Assembly: GCF_002102395.1 (NCBI RefSeq)
Contig: NZ_LQPZ01000022.1
Coordinates: 1-46,364 of the forward strand
Direction: 5' to 3'
From: Mycolicibacillus trivialis
GTDB taxonomy: Bacteria > Actinomycetota > Actinomycetes > Mycobacteriales > Mycobacteriaceae
DNA length: 46,364 nucleotides
Numbering within the stretch: position 1 is the stretch's first letter; the number at the start of each line of letters is the position of its first letter. A model generated the notes under the pieces. That model saw only the letters and a list, made by a program, of their open reading frames with translations, searched no databases and was not told the DNA's origin. The translations under genes and the position numbers were made by a program. This document shows, one piece after another, positions 35,697 through 43,615 of this stretch.

Positions 35697-35697
35697 T

Positions 35698-36780
35698 ATG
35701 GATGGCAAGCTTCTCGGCGAGCGCATCACCGAAGCTCGCAAGTCCCTCGACCTGACCCAAGAACACCTAGCCAATCGGGTCGGGATAGACCGCACCGCGC
35801 TTGGACTGATCGAAAAGGGCAAACGCAAGGTGTCGGCGATCGAACTCGTGGACCTCGCCGCAGCGCTCGAAACGCCCCTGGCCTGGTTCGTACGCACCCC
35901 GGTCCCTGCCGTGATCAGCCGCCGCTCTGAATCGGGACCGACGCACGAATCCACCGCCCGACTGGACCGCGAACTGGAACTGTTTGCCGGCGACGTCTCG
36001 TCCTTAGTCACCACGGGCGTGATCGAAGACGTCGTTGACCGCCGGACTTGGGACGCCCCACGATCTCACGGCGACTGCGAACGGATTGCCGGTGAAGTGC
36101 GGGCACTCCTCGACATCGGTTCCGGCCCGCTGTACGACCTGGCCGGCGCCGCAGAGCAGTTCGGTATGTACTCATGCTCACTATCGCTCGGCGATGGCGG
36201 AGCGGACGGTGCCCTCGTAGAAGTGACCGAAGGCAGCGCCGCGGTCGTGATCGACGGCGATGCCCGACTAGGTCGTCGTCGGATGTCGCTCGCGCATGAA
36301 CTCGGGCATTGGCTGTTCGGTGACGCCTACGATGCGGCCGCGAGCGACGCCGAGCGTCTGATCAACTCGTTCGCCGCACACCTGCTTGCTCCCCGAGCAG
36401 GTATTACCAAGCTCTGGCACACCAATCGCAACGACTCGGTCCGTGATCGCACGATCCGAATCGCTGGAACGTACCGAATGTCATGGTCGGCGGTGATCGC
36501 GCACCTGCGCAGTCTGGGGCAGATCACGGATGATGAATTTCGTTCCATGGACGGTCGCAATCCAGTTGTTGGTGAATTCGACAGACTGCAACTCCCACGC
36601 TTCCGGGATGAATTGTGCTCGCCGTCCGTGTCACCTCGAATGACCGCAGCGGTCCTTGACGCCTACGTCGACCGGCGAATGACCAAAGCGAGAGCGGTCG
36701 AACTGCTGCGCGGTGCGCTCGGCACTGAAGACCTGCCACCACAGCGGGCAGAGACAGCTGCCGACTACGCAAGCCTGTGA
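35698..36780 (+). CDS. XRE-family regulator fused to ImmA/IrrE metallopeptidase
   Basis: A 360-residue protein. Residues ~5-60 are an XRE helix-turn-helix (ITEARKSLDLTQEHLANRVG, then ALGLIEKGKR). The middle and C-terminal part is a COG2856 ImmA/IrrE zinc peptidase with HELGH at 200-204 and the usual downstream SDAERLINSFAAHLLAP segment supplying the third ligand. Fusions of this kind act as regulators that are cleaved or cleave a partner, in mobile-element immunity (ImmR/ImmA) and in toxin-antitoxin-like pairs. It overlaps the PIN-like gene by a GTGA tetranucleotide, so the peptidase-regulator is probably the antitoxin/regulatory half. Codon use looks less G/C-biased at third positions than in flanking genes (by eye), suggesting transfer. 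Confidence 0.88.
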   Translation: MDGKLLGERITEARKSLDLTQEHLANRVGIDRTALGLIEKGKRKVSAIELVDLAAALETPLAWFVRTPVPAVISRRSESGPTHESTARLDRELELFAGDVSSLVTTGVIEDVVDRRTWDAPRSHGDCERIAGEVRALLDIGSGPLYDLAGAAEQFGMYSCSLSLGDGGADGALVEVTEGSAAVVIDGDARLGRRRMSLAHELGHWLFGDAYDAAASDAERLINSFAAHLLAPRAGITKLWHTNRNDSVRDRTIRIAGTYRMSWSAVIAHLRSLGQITDDEFRSMDGRNPVVGEFDRLQLPRFRDELCSPSVSPRMTAAVLDAYVDRRMTKARAVELLRGALGTEDLPPQRAETAADYASL

Positions 36781-37334
36781 CCGCGCCGGCAGGCGCCCGC
36801 TGGGTGATGGATACCTCGACCTTCACCCACTTCTGCCGTGCTGGCCACCAGGATATTCTGCGGCGACTCGCCCCCGGAGGCCTGATCCTCATCCCGGACA
36901 CGGTGTACAGCGAGGTGGAAAACGGGCGCGATCGGGGTTACGCCATCCCGTCCATCGCCGAACTCTCCTGGGTCGAACTCGGTGTTCTGACCACCGAGGA
37001 AACCAACAGCCAGCTCCGCATCAAGATCGATATCCCGTCGAAGAAGGGCGATTCACCGCGAAAGAATCTAGGTGAGTGCGCAGTCCTCGCATGCGCCATC
37101 CACCGGAACATGGTGGCGGTGATCGATGACAGCGCTGCCCGCGCGCAGGCGCGACAACGCGGCGTCCGATTCGTGACGTCGATGTGGATCATCGCCGCCG
37201 CATACAAATACCTCGACGACGTGGATTCCGCTGTGGCGGAGCGGATCTATGAAGACTTACGCTCCACGGGGATGCGGCTTCCAATGGTGGGCAGCATTAT
37301 CGGGTGGGCGTACGAGATCGGACTCTTGCCTTGA
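36777..37334 (+). CDS. PIN-like-domain nuclease, putative toxin partner
   Basis: A 185-residue protein from a GTG at 36777 that overlaps the stop of the XRE-ImmA gene. It opens WVMDTSTFTHFCRAG, a PIN-type first strand with D12; further acidic residues fall where expected: E46 (YSEVENG), E100 (LGECAVLACAI) and D117-D118 (VIDDSAARAQA). It is longer than a VapC and has a C-terminal helical extension (IYEDLRSTGMRLPMVG). PIN-like genes paired with Xre-COG2856 proteins have been noted as toxin-antitoxin-like modules. RNase activity and toxicity are inferred. Confidence 0.8.
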   Translation: MTAPAGARWVMDTSTFTHFCRAGHQDILRRLAPGGLILIPDTVYSEVENGRDRGYAIPSIAELSWVELGVLTTEETNSQLRIKIDIPSKKGDSPRKNLGECAVLACAIHRNMVAVIDDSAARAQARQRGVRFVTSMWIIAAAYKYLDDVDSAVAERIYEDLRSTGMRLPMVGSIIGWAYEIGLLP

Positions 37335-37350
37335 GCCGTCACCGATATGC

Positions 37351-37491
37351 AGCGTCGACACCGACGCGCACGTGCCCGGTCAGCTCGACTTCCTGGGCTT
37401 CGGCACGCAGCGGGCATTGGAGGCGCAGATCCCGGCCGACCGGATCGTCAACACCTGGCCGGTCGAGAAGTTATTGGCCTGGGCGGCTTAG
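37351..37491 (+). pseudogene. Orphan 3' fragment of the PHP-domain gene
   Basis: Forty-six codons plus a stop encode a near-duplicate of the PHP protein C-terminus (SVDTDAHVPGQLDFLGFG, then ending LLAWAA), with four substitutions relative to the intact copy (I to V, A to V, A to T, E to Q). There is no start codon or body of the gene; the 5' junction lies 17 bases after the stop of the PIN-like gene. It is the remnant left by insertion or replacement at the PHP gene end. Confidence 0.88.
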
Positions 37492-37521
37492 GTCTTGCGG
37501 TGGCGCAGGTGGGCGCCGGTG
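37351..37521. repeat. 171-bp direct repeat, right copy
   Basis: Right partner of 35421-35591. It contains the orphan PHP 3' end followed by the 3' end of the minus-strand gene at 37488, and continues uninterrupted into the rest of that gene, so this side is the original chromosomal junction for the small gene. Confidence 0.92.
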
Positions 37522-37709
37522 CGGTGGATCGGCACTTTCTCGCCGGGGTGGATGTGCTTTTTGAACGGCATGACCTCGTAGGTGGTGGTCGCTGAGGTCT
37601 TGCCCTTCTTGGCGATCCCGACGATGCGGCCTTCCAGGTCGTGGGCCGAGCGGTAATTGAAGTAGACGGGGTCTTTGACCTTGAAGGTGTCTTCGGTCGT
37701 GGTTGCCAT
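37488..37709 (-). CDS. Small Tudor/SH3-like protein (DUF2945-like)
   Basis: A 73-residue basic protein from the ATG at 37709, with GGAAGGA upstream. It shows a beta-strand pattern FKVKDPVYFNYR, LEGRIVGIAKKGKTSATTTYEVM and a His/Lys-rich tail ending TGAHLRHRKT. This loosely resembles the DUF2945 Tudor-like family; the call is tentative. Its stop (TAA) overlaps the TAG of the orphan PHP fragment, reflecting the original convergent layout. The last 10 codons are duplicated at the left repeat. Confidence 0.6.
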   Translation of the reverse strand: MATTTEDTFKVKDPVYFNYRSAHDLEGRIVGIAKKGKTSATTTYEVMPFKKHIHPGEKVPIHRTGAHLRHRKT

Positions 37710-37830
37710 CGCGGTGTCCTTCCGTGGTCGCGTCTTTGAGATTTCCAGCGAAAAGGGTCTTCTGCAAGGGTTGCCCGGTCCGGCGGCAAGGAAAACATCA
37801 CCTTCCCGGCGTCGGCTCACGCTCGATGCA

Positions 37831-38238
37831 TCACGCGAAGCCGGTGTTCTCCCACTTCCACCGCGCGATGCGTGGAGAGACCCAGAACCCGTAGATGCCA
37901 AGCGTGATGATGATCAGGAGCAGCCATTTCAGCCACAGGCCGAACAGCCCCCACGCGCTTCCGTTGAACACCAGCTGGCGCCCGCCGATGTAGGAGTGCT
38001 TCGCGCGCCACCTCTCGCGGAGCACCAGAGCGAACGGATAGCAGATCCCCAACGTGCACACGGTGATGAGAAACGCCAGGACCGCGGTCCCGATGTAGGT
38101 CGCGGCGCCGCCGTCGAAGGCGAACTCCCGCTGCAGGGCCCGCTCCGGAATGTAGGGAGTCGCGGCCGGCGGTGCCGCAGAGTAGTTGGACGGCTCGCCG
38201 GGTTCCGAGTAGGGCCCCGGCATCGGTGACGCAGTCAT
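37831..38238 (-). CDS. DUF898/YjgN-like small membrane protein
   Basis: A 135-residue protein from the ATG at 38238 (GCGAGGA upstream). After a ~45-residue Pro-rich N-terminus come REFAFDGGAATYIG, a TM helix (TAVLAFLITVCTLGICYPFAL), a basic RERWRAKHSYIGGRQLVFNGSA loop, a second TM helix (LWLKWLLLIIITLGIYGFWV) and the terminal motif RWKWENTGF. This arrangement is typical of the DUF898/YjgN family, of unknown function. The upstream frame extension to 38682 is ignored because homology begins with the membrane part. Confidence 0.78.
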   Translation of the reverse strand: MTASPMPGPYSEPGEPSNYSAAPPAATPYIPERALQREFAFDGGAATYIGTAVLAFLITVCTLGICYPFALVLRERWRAKHSYIGGRQLVFNGSAWGLFGLWLKWLLLIIITLGIYGFWVSPRIARWKWENTGFA

Positions 38239-38479
38239 GGCATCCTCGCTCGGTCTGGAACGTACGGGGAGTTTTCTCCCTTGAGCGCGACGATACGGCC
38301 GGTGACCGACAAGCACCCGAGCTCGCACGGCGTCGGCTCCCACCCACCTCGTCCTACGACCCCCGCCCGATCTACGCGCTTTTGACGATGTTGATCCCCT
38401 CGCGACGGCCGATAGTCGATCCATGCGCCCCACGCCCGGTAGGCGGCGGAGGGGCCGGCGCAGGAGAACGGAGACGACG

Positions 38480-39217
38480 ATGAAAACGCTCCAGGTGGCC
38501 GCGGCGGCGGTCCTCGGGATGGCCGGGATGTTCGCCTCCGGCACCGTTGCCGGGCCGCTTCCGGCCGCCCACGCCGACTGCGGCTGGCTGGATGGCGTGG
38601 CGACTCTGGGCATCAGCTGTCTGGTCACCGAGTTCGATACCGGCGGGACCCGGCCGAGTTGCCCGCCCGGATGGCAGGACATGGGGCTGCGCCAAGACCC
38701 CGACGGGATGAAACTGCTGTGTTACGACCCGAACTCCGAACCGGTGCAGACCGACGCCCAGGGGCGAGTCGGCACGGAGTGCCCGGACGGGACCTTTGTC
38801 GACACCAGCCAGATCCCCGGTCTACCGAAAAGGTCGGAGGTCTGCGCCGAGCATATGGGCGCAGAAAGCCCGCCCGTGTCCCCACCGAAACAACAAGGCC
38901 CCTGCCCGGAGGGGTATGAGGAGTGGAACGGCGAATGTCCGCGCCCGTGCCCGGAAGGCAAAGAGCACCGGCCTAACGGTCAGTGTGCCTGCCCGGACGG
39001 GACCGAGGAGTACGGCGCGAAATGCCTTCCGGCGTGCCCCGAGGGACAGCAGCGCCGGTGGGGTGAGAGCGAATGCACCGCCGTCGAGCAGCCGCCCGCT
39101 ACTCCACCGGAGCAACCGAAGTTCCACGGGTGTCAGTGGTTCCCGCTGCCGCCGGTGCGGACCCCGATCGAGATCGCGTGCTTACCCGGTCAGATCGACA
39201 CCGGACCGATGCCCTGA
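38480..39217 (+). CDS. Secreted cysteine-rich repeat protein (paralogue of the gene at 12260)
   Basis: A 245-residue exported protein starting at 38480 after AGGAGAACGGAG. The signal peptide (VLGMAGMFASGTVAGPLPAAHA-D) ends near residue 32. The mature N-terminal half has six or so cysteines (DCGWLDG, ISCLV, SCPPGWQ, LLCYD, TECPDG, EVCAEH) and differs from its paralogue. The second half carries CPxGxexxxGxC modules (CPEGYEEWNGEC, CPEGKEHRPNGQC, CPDGTEEYGAKC, CPEGQQRRWGESEC), then a Pro linker and the shared end HGCQWFPLPP...GQIDTGPM. The shared C-terminal motif suggests a conserved anchor or partner site. Function unknown; no enzyme motif. Confidence 0.78.
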   Translation: MKTLQVAAAAVLGMAGMFASGTVAGPLPAAHADCGWLDGVATLGISCLVTEFDTGGTRPSCPPGWQDMGLRQDPDGMKLLCYDPNSEPVQTDAQGRVGTECPDGTFVDTSQIPGLPKRSEVCAEHMGAESPPVSPPKQQGPCPEGYEEWNGECPRPCPEGKEHRPNGQCACPDGTEEYGAKCLPACPEGQQRRWGESECTAVEQPPATPPEQPKFHGCQWFPLPPVRTPIEIACLPGQIDTGPMP

Positions 39218-39256
39218 GCGGGGCGAACGCGGCGTCGGCGCTCGAAAGCCAGCACA

Positions 39257-39300
39257 CCATCACGAACTGTGCCATTGCCAAACGGCACAGTTCGTGATGG
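39257..39300. terminator. Perfect 17-bp-arm hairpin between cysteine-rich gene and esterase operon
   Basis: CCATCACGAACTGTGCC (39257-39273) and its exact reverse complement (39284-39300) flank a 10-base loop. It begins 39 bases after the cysteine-rich gene stop and ends 10 bases before the esterase GTG. It could be a terminator without U-tract or an operator for the operon that follows; the sequence differs from repeats A and B. Confidence 0.6.
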
Positions 39301-39310
39301 ACTGCTGCGC

Positions 39311-40303
39311 GTGACGGAATCCGACCGACCACGCCTGCCGTCGGTACCTGACCGCGCCTCGGCGCGGGCGGTGGCCTCGGCTGCGCTCACCCGCTGGACG
39401 CTGGGCAGCCTCACCGGGGTCATCCCGCCGACCAGGTCGGGGGTGCGGTTCAGCCGCGCCCTGGTCGCCTCGATCATGGGGACGCTCGGCTCCATGCCCG
39501 GCGGCACCACGGTCATCGACGTCGACACCCCGCAGGTGCGCGGCGAGTGGGTTCTGGCGCCCGGGGTCGAGTTCGGTCAGCGCGCCGGCTACTACGTGCA
39601 CGGCAGCGCCTACGCCATCTGCTCGGCCCGCACCCACCGCAAGCTGGTCGCCCGTCTCTCGGAGGCCACCGGCCTGCCGATGTTCGTCGTGGACTACCGA
39701 CTGGCCCCGGAACACCGGTTCCCGACCGCCGCCGACGACGTCGAGGCCGGCTACCGCTGGCTGCTGGCCCAGGGCTACGCAGGCGGCGATCTCGTCATCG
39801 GCGCCGACTCCGCCGGTGGCCACCTCACCGTCGACCTGCTGTTGGCCCACGCCGACGAGCCGGACTTCCAGCCCGCCGGGGTGGTGCTGTTCTCACCGCT
39901 GATCGATCTGACCCTCGGTCTTGCCGCGCAACAGGAACGGCTGCGCCGCGACCCCGCGATGTCCGCCGGGGCCGCGCGCCGGTTGGTGGGGCTCTACACC
40001 GAGGGCCACGACCAGACCGATCCCCGGTTGCGGCTGGGCTTCACCGACGCCGCCGCGCTCCCGCCGATGCTCATCCAGGCCGGCGGCTTCGAGATGCTGC
40101 AAGCCGACGCCCGCTACCTGCACGACGCCATCACCGACGCCGGCGGCAGCAGTCGCCTGGAGATCTGGCCGGGGATGCTGCACGTCTTTCAGGCGCTGCC
40201 GCGTCTGGCACCTGAGGCCAAGCCGGCGTTGCGCCGGGCGGCGGCCTTCATCTCGAACGTCTACCAGCGCGACCGCTCCCACGACACCGAAGAGGTGTGC
40301 TGA
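39311..40303 (+). CDS. Alpha/beta-hydrolase esterase/lipase (HSL family, LipR-like)
   Basis: A 330-residue hydrolase from a GTG at 39311. The hormone-sensitive-lipase features are YYVHGSAYAI (oxyanion HG motif, altered from the usual HGGG), VDYRLAPEHRFPTAADD, GADSAGGHLTVD with nucleophile Ser, a late D region and MLHVFQALP with the catalytic His. The order esterase-SDR-(oxygenase) recalls lipR (Rv3084) in the mymA operon of M. tuberculosis. The TGA of this gene overlaps the next ATG (TGATG at 40301-40305), so the operon starts here. Substrate not deducible. Confidence 0.87.
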   Translation: MTESDRPRLPSVPDRASARAVASAALTRWTLGSLTGVIPPTRSGVRFSRALVASIMGTLGSMPGGTTVIDVDTPQVRGEWVLAPGVEFGQRAGYYVHGSAYAICSARTHRKLVARLSEATGLPMFVVDYRLAPEHRFPTAADDVEAGYRWLLAQGYAGGDLVIGADSAGGHLTVDLLLAHADEPDFQPAGVVLFSPLIDLTLGLAAQQERLRRDPAMSAGAARRLVGLYTEGHDQTDPRLRLGFTDAAALPPMLIQAGGFEMLQADARYLHDAITDAGGSSRLEIWPGMLHVFQALPRLAPEAKPALRRAAAFISNVYQRDRSHDTEEVC

Positions 40304-41160
40304 TGTTCCCGATCGACACCCTGCTCAATTTCCTGCGCACCGATCGGCGCTCCGCCAAGGCCAAGGCGGTGGTCACCGGCGCGGGCAGCGGCATCGGGCG
40401 CTCCTTCGCCCTGGAACTCGCCCGCCGCGGCGGTGAGGTCATCTGCGCCGACATCGACGCCGACCGCGCCGCCGAAACCGTCGCTCTGGTCGACGGGTTG
40501 CCCACCGGCAGCGCGCACGCGACGCAGTGCGACGTGTCCGATCGCGCCGCGGTGGAGAAACTCGCCGCCACCGCCCAGGAGGTCTTCGGTGGCCCGCCCA
40601 CCCTGGTGATCAACAACGCCGGGGTCGGTATCGGCGGAAAGCCCGTCGGCGACATCGGCTTCGAGGATTGGGACTGGGCGCTGGGCATCAACCTGTGGGG
40701 CGTGATCTACGGCTGCGAGGTGTTCACCCCGCTGCTGCGGGAGGCGGGCCGCGGCGGCATCGTCAACGTGGCCTCGGCCGCCGGGTTCGCCGCCGCACCG
40801 TCGATGGCCGCCTACAACGTGTCCAAGGCCGGGGTGATGTCCCTGTCGGAGACTTTGGCCGCGGAGCTCAACGACACCGATATCGCGGTGACGGTGCTGT
40901 GCCCGACGTTCGTCAAGACCAACGTCTTCGACGACGGCCGCATCACCCCCGGCTCGATGAACCTGACCAAGCAACTGGCCCGCTGGACCGGGCTGTCGCC
41001 CGACAGCGTCGCGGCCCGCACCCTCGACGCGCACGACGCCGGCCGCCTCTACGTGGTCCCGCAGGTCGACGCCACCGTCATCTGGCACCTGAAACGACAC
41101 CTCCCGGGCCTCTACGTCCGCGGCGCCGGCCTGCTCGGCCGGCTGCTGCCCGACAACTGA
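40303..41160 (+). CDS. Short-chain dehydrogenase/reductase
   Basis: A 285-residue classical SDR. TGAGSGIG (cofactor glycine motif) lies near residue 24; an acidic CADIDADRA follows and favours NAD. NNAGVGIG and ASAAGFAAAPSMAAYNVSKAGV give the catalytic Ser, Tyr and Lys. The C-terminus is extended and basic (WHLKRHLPGLYVRGAGLLGRLLP), possibly for membrane association. The ATG overlapping the esterase stop is preferred over a GTG two codons upstream. Role in the operon is probably oxidation of an alcohol produced or consumed by the hydrolase and monooxygenase. Confidence 0.9.
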   Translation: MFPIDTLLNFLRTDRRSAKAKAVVTGAGSGIGRSFALELARRGGEVICADIDADRAAETVALVDGLPTGSAHATQCDVSDRAAVEKLAATAQEVFGGPPTLVINNAGVGIGGKPVGDIGFEDWDWALGINLWGVIYGCEVFTPLLREAGRGGIVNVASAAGFAAAPSMAAYNVSKAGVMSLSETLAAELNDTDIAVTVLCPTFVKTNVFDDGRITPGSMNLTKQLARWTGLSPDSVAARTLDAHDAGRLYVVPQVDATVIWHLKRHLPGLYVRGAGLLGRLLPDN

Positions 41161-41186
41161 CCCGCCCTACCCGAAAGGAAACGATC

Positions 41187-42107
41187 ATGGCAATGGACAT
41201 GGACGCCATGCTGCAGACGATCAAGGACCGCCAGTGGGCACTGGCCGACATCGACTGGGACGCACCGGGCGCCGAACTCATCGAGCCGGAGCTGTGGGCC
41301 AAGCTCAAACCGTTCATGTCCGATCTGATGTGGATCGAGAACGTCGGCGCCCGCGGCTTCGCCGCGCTGGCCAAAAAGGCCCCCACCCCGACGCTCAAGA
41401 GCATCTACGAGCACTTCCACGCCGAGGAGCAAAAGCACGCCAACGCCGAACTCGCGCTGATGCGCCGCTGGGGCATGCTCGAGGACGACGAGATCCCGGC
41501 GCCGAACGTCAACGTGCAGCTGGTGATCAACTGGCTCGACAAACACTCCGACGGGATGGGCCTGACGTTTTTGGGCACGGTCATCCCGATGCTGGAGGTG
41601 GCCCTGGACGGGGCGCTGATCAAGTTCATCACCGAGGAGGTCAAGGACCCGATCGCCCAGGAGGTGTTCCGGCGGATCAACTCCGACGAATCCCGGCACC
41701 TGGCCGTCGATTTCGAGGTGATGCATCTGCTCGGCCAGGCCGACATGCACAAGCTGCTCATCGAGCTGGTCGGCGGCTGGATCAAGCCCTCCTTCCTGAT
41801 CGGCGTGCTCAGCTACTTCCCGCTGCTGAACAAGATGCGCGACAACATCGTCGCCATGGGCGTCAACGAGGAGCGGCTGTATCAGGCCATGCGCCGGTTC
41901 CAGAGCGTCGGCGAACGAAGTGCATTCACCCGCAGGCTGCCGATGTACCGGATCGTCTCCTGGCAGGCCCGCAAGGTGATCGACCGCACCTCCAAATACC
42001 ACTGGCTGGCCGATTCACTGGTGAAGGCCACCAGCATCATCCCGATGCCGCTGGTGCGCAACACCCCGACCTGGTCGCGCGAACTGACCTACGAGCCGGT
42101 CGCCTGA
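41187..42107 (+). CDS. Ferritin-like diiron protein
   Basis: A 306-residue mostly helical protein, ATG at 41187 with GAAAGGAA upstream. Two ExxH-type motifs, AEEQKHANAEL (~residue 80) and SDESRHLAVDFE (~170), plus acidic residues on intervening helices (IPMLEVALDG, ITEEV) make a carboxylate-bridged diiron site likely. It has no membrane anchor of the desaturase kind. Diiron proteins of this class can act as oxygenases, N-oxygenases or hydroxylases. In an operon with SDR and flavin monooxygenase it probably adds an oxidation step; substrate unknown. Confidence 0.8.
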   Translation: MAMDMDAMLQTIKDRQWALADIDWDAPGAELIEPELWAKLKPFMSDLMWIENVGARGFAALAKKAPTPTLKSIYEHFHAEEQKHANAELALMRRWGMLEDDEIPAPNVNVQLVINWLDKHSDGMGLTFLGTVIPMLEVALDGALIKFITEEVKDPIAQEVFRRINSDESRHLAVDFEVMHLLGQADMHKLLIELVGGWIKPSFLIGVLSYFPLLNKMRDNIVAMGVNEERLYQAMRRFQSVGERSAFTRRLPMYRIVSWQARKVIDRTSKYHWLADSLVKATSIIPMPLVRNTPTWSRELTYEPVA

Positions 42108-42121
42108 AGGAGCCGCACGCC

Positions 42122-43606
42122 ATGACGATCTCCGTAGCCATCATCGGTGCCGGCTTCGCCGGCATCGGCGCCGCGATCCGACTCAAAGATGAAGGCGTCA
42201 CCGATTTCGTGATCTTCGAGCGGGACACTCGGGTCGGCGGCACCTGGCGGGACAACACCTACCCGGGCGCGGCGTGCGACATCCCCTCGCACCTGTACTC
42301 CTACAGCTTCGCCCCCAAACCGGACTGGTCGCACACCTATTCCGGCAGCGCCGAGATCCTCGACTACATCGACGACATGGTCGAATCCACCGGCGTCGGC
42401 AGCCACATCCGCTTCCAGCACACCGTGACCGGCATCGGCTACGACGCGACCGCCGGTGAGTGGACCGTCAGCTTCGCTGACCAGGAACCGGTGCGGGCCC
42501 GCGCCGTCATCGTCGCCTCCGGCCCACTGGCCAACGCCGGTTTTCCCGACATCCCGGGCATCGACGAGTACCGGGGCCACAAGATCCACAGCGCACGCTG
42601 GGATCACGACTACGATTTCGCCGGCAAGCGGGTGGCGGTGATCGGCACCGGCGCCAGCGCGGTGCAGATCATCCCGGAACTGGTCAAGACCGCCGCCACG
42701 GTCAAGGTGTTTCAGCGCACCCCCGGCTGGGTGCTGCCGCGGGTCAACGCCCGAAGCAGTGGGCTGGTCAAGCGGGTCTTCAAGGAGTTGCCGCTGGCGC
42801 AGAAGGTGGCGCGTTCGGCCTGGTATTGGGGCCACGAGTCGATGGCGCTCGGGCTGGTGTGGGACAGCCCGGCCACCCGGCTCGTGGAGGCGGTCAGCGC
42901 GCTGAATCTGCGCCTGCAGGTGAAGGATCCGTGGTTGCGCCGGCAGTTGACGCCGGACTTCTCCGCCGGGTGCAAACGCATCCTGATGACCAGTGACTAC
43001 TACCCCGCGCTGCAGGCCGACAACTGCACGCTGGTGACCTGGCCGATCGCGCGGCTGGCCGCCGAGGGGATTCGCACCGTCGAGGGCATCGAGCACCAAT
43101 TCGATTGCATCGTCTTCGCCACCGGGTTCGAGGTCTCCAAGGCCGGCACCCCGTTCCCGATCACCGGGGTCGACGGGCGGGATCTGGCATCGGAGTGGAG
43201 CCGCGGCGCCTACGCCTACCGCAGCGTCGCGGTATCGGGTTATCCGAACCTGTTCTTCACGTTCGGACCGAACTCCGGGCCGGGCCACAACTCGGCGCTG
43301 GTGTACATGGAGGCCCAGATCGACTACATCGTCGAAGCGATCGGCACACTGCTGCAGTTCGACTGGAAGTCGCTGGATGTGCGCCCCGAGGTGCAGGAGC
43401 GCTACAACGAGGACATCCAGCAGCGGTTGCAATCGACCACCTGGAACTCCGGGTGCCAGAGCTGGTATCTGACCGAGGACGGCTTCAACGCCACCATGTT
43501 CCCCGGCTTCGCCACCCAGTACGTCAACCAGCTCAAGCACGTGGACCTGCAGGATTTCAAGATCCACGCCCGCCAGGAGCTGGGCAGCCCGGTCGCGGTC
43601 GGCTAG
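42122..43606 (+). CDS. Flavin-containing Baeyer-Villiger-type monooxygenase
   Basis: A 494-residue class B flavoprotein monooxygenase. The FAD site is IIGAGFAGIGAAIRL at the N-terminus, followed by RVGGTWRDNTYPGAACDIPSHLYSYSF, the standard BVMO segment. The fingerprint FxGxxxHxxxW appears as YRGHKIHSARW near residue 145, the NADPH motif as GTGASAVQIIPEL, and the C-terminal FATGFE and GPNSGPGHNS segments are intact. Relatives include MymA and EthA. It lies 14 bases after the diiron gene and 9 before the MerR gene, so it is in the middle of one operon. Confidence 0.92.
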   Translation: MTISVAIIGAGFAGIGAAIRLKDEGVTDFVIFERDTRVGGTWRDNTYPGAACDIPSHLYSYSFAPKPDWSHTYSGSAEILDYIDDMVESTGVGSHIRFQHTVTGIGYDATAGEWTVSFADQEPVRARAVIVASGPLANAGFPDIPGIDEYRGHKIHSARWDHDYDFAGKRVAVIGTGASAVQIIPELVKTAATVKVFQRTPGWVLPRVNARSSGLVKRVFKELPLAQKVARSAWYWGHESMALGLVWDSPATRLVEAVSALNLRLQVKDPWLRRQLTPDFSAGCKRILMTSDYYPALQADNCTLVTWPIARLAAEGIRTVEGIEHQFDCIVFATGFEVSKAGTPFPITGVDGRDLASEWSRGAYAYRSVAVSGYPNLFFTFGPNSGPGHNSALVYMEAQIDYIVEAIGTLLQFDWKSLDVRPEVQERYNEDIQQRLQSTTWNSGCQSWYLTEDGFNATMFPGFATQYVNQLKHVDLQDFKIHARQELGSPVAVG

Positions 43607-43615
43607 GAGCGCGCC

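Noticed and set aside
35421..37521. Insertion sequence or integrative element carrying its own recombinase
   Set aside because: The two genes between the repeats are XRE-ImmA and PIN-like; no transposase, integrase or terminal inverted repeat is visible.
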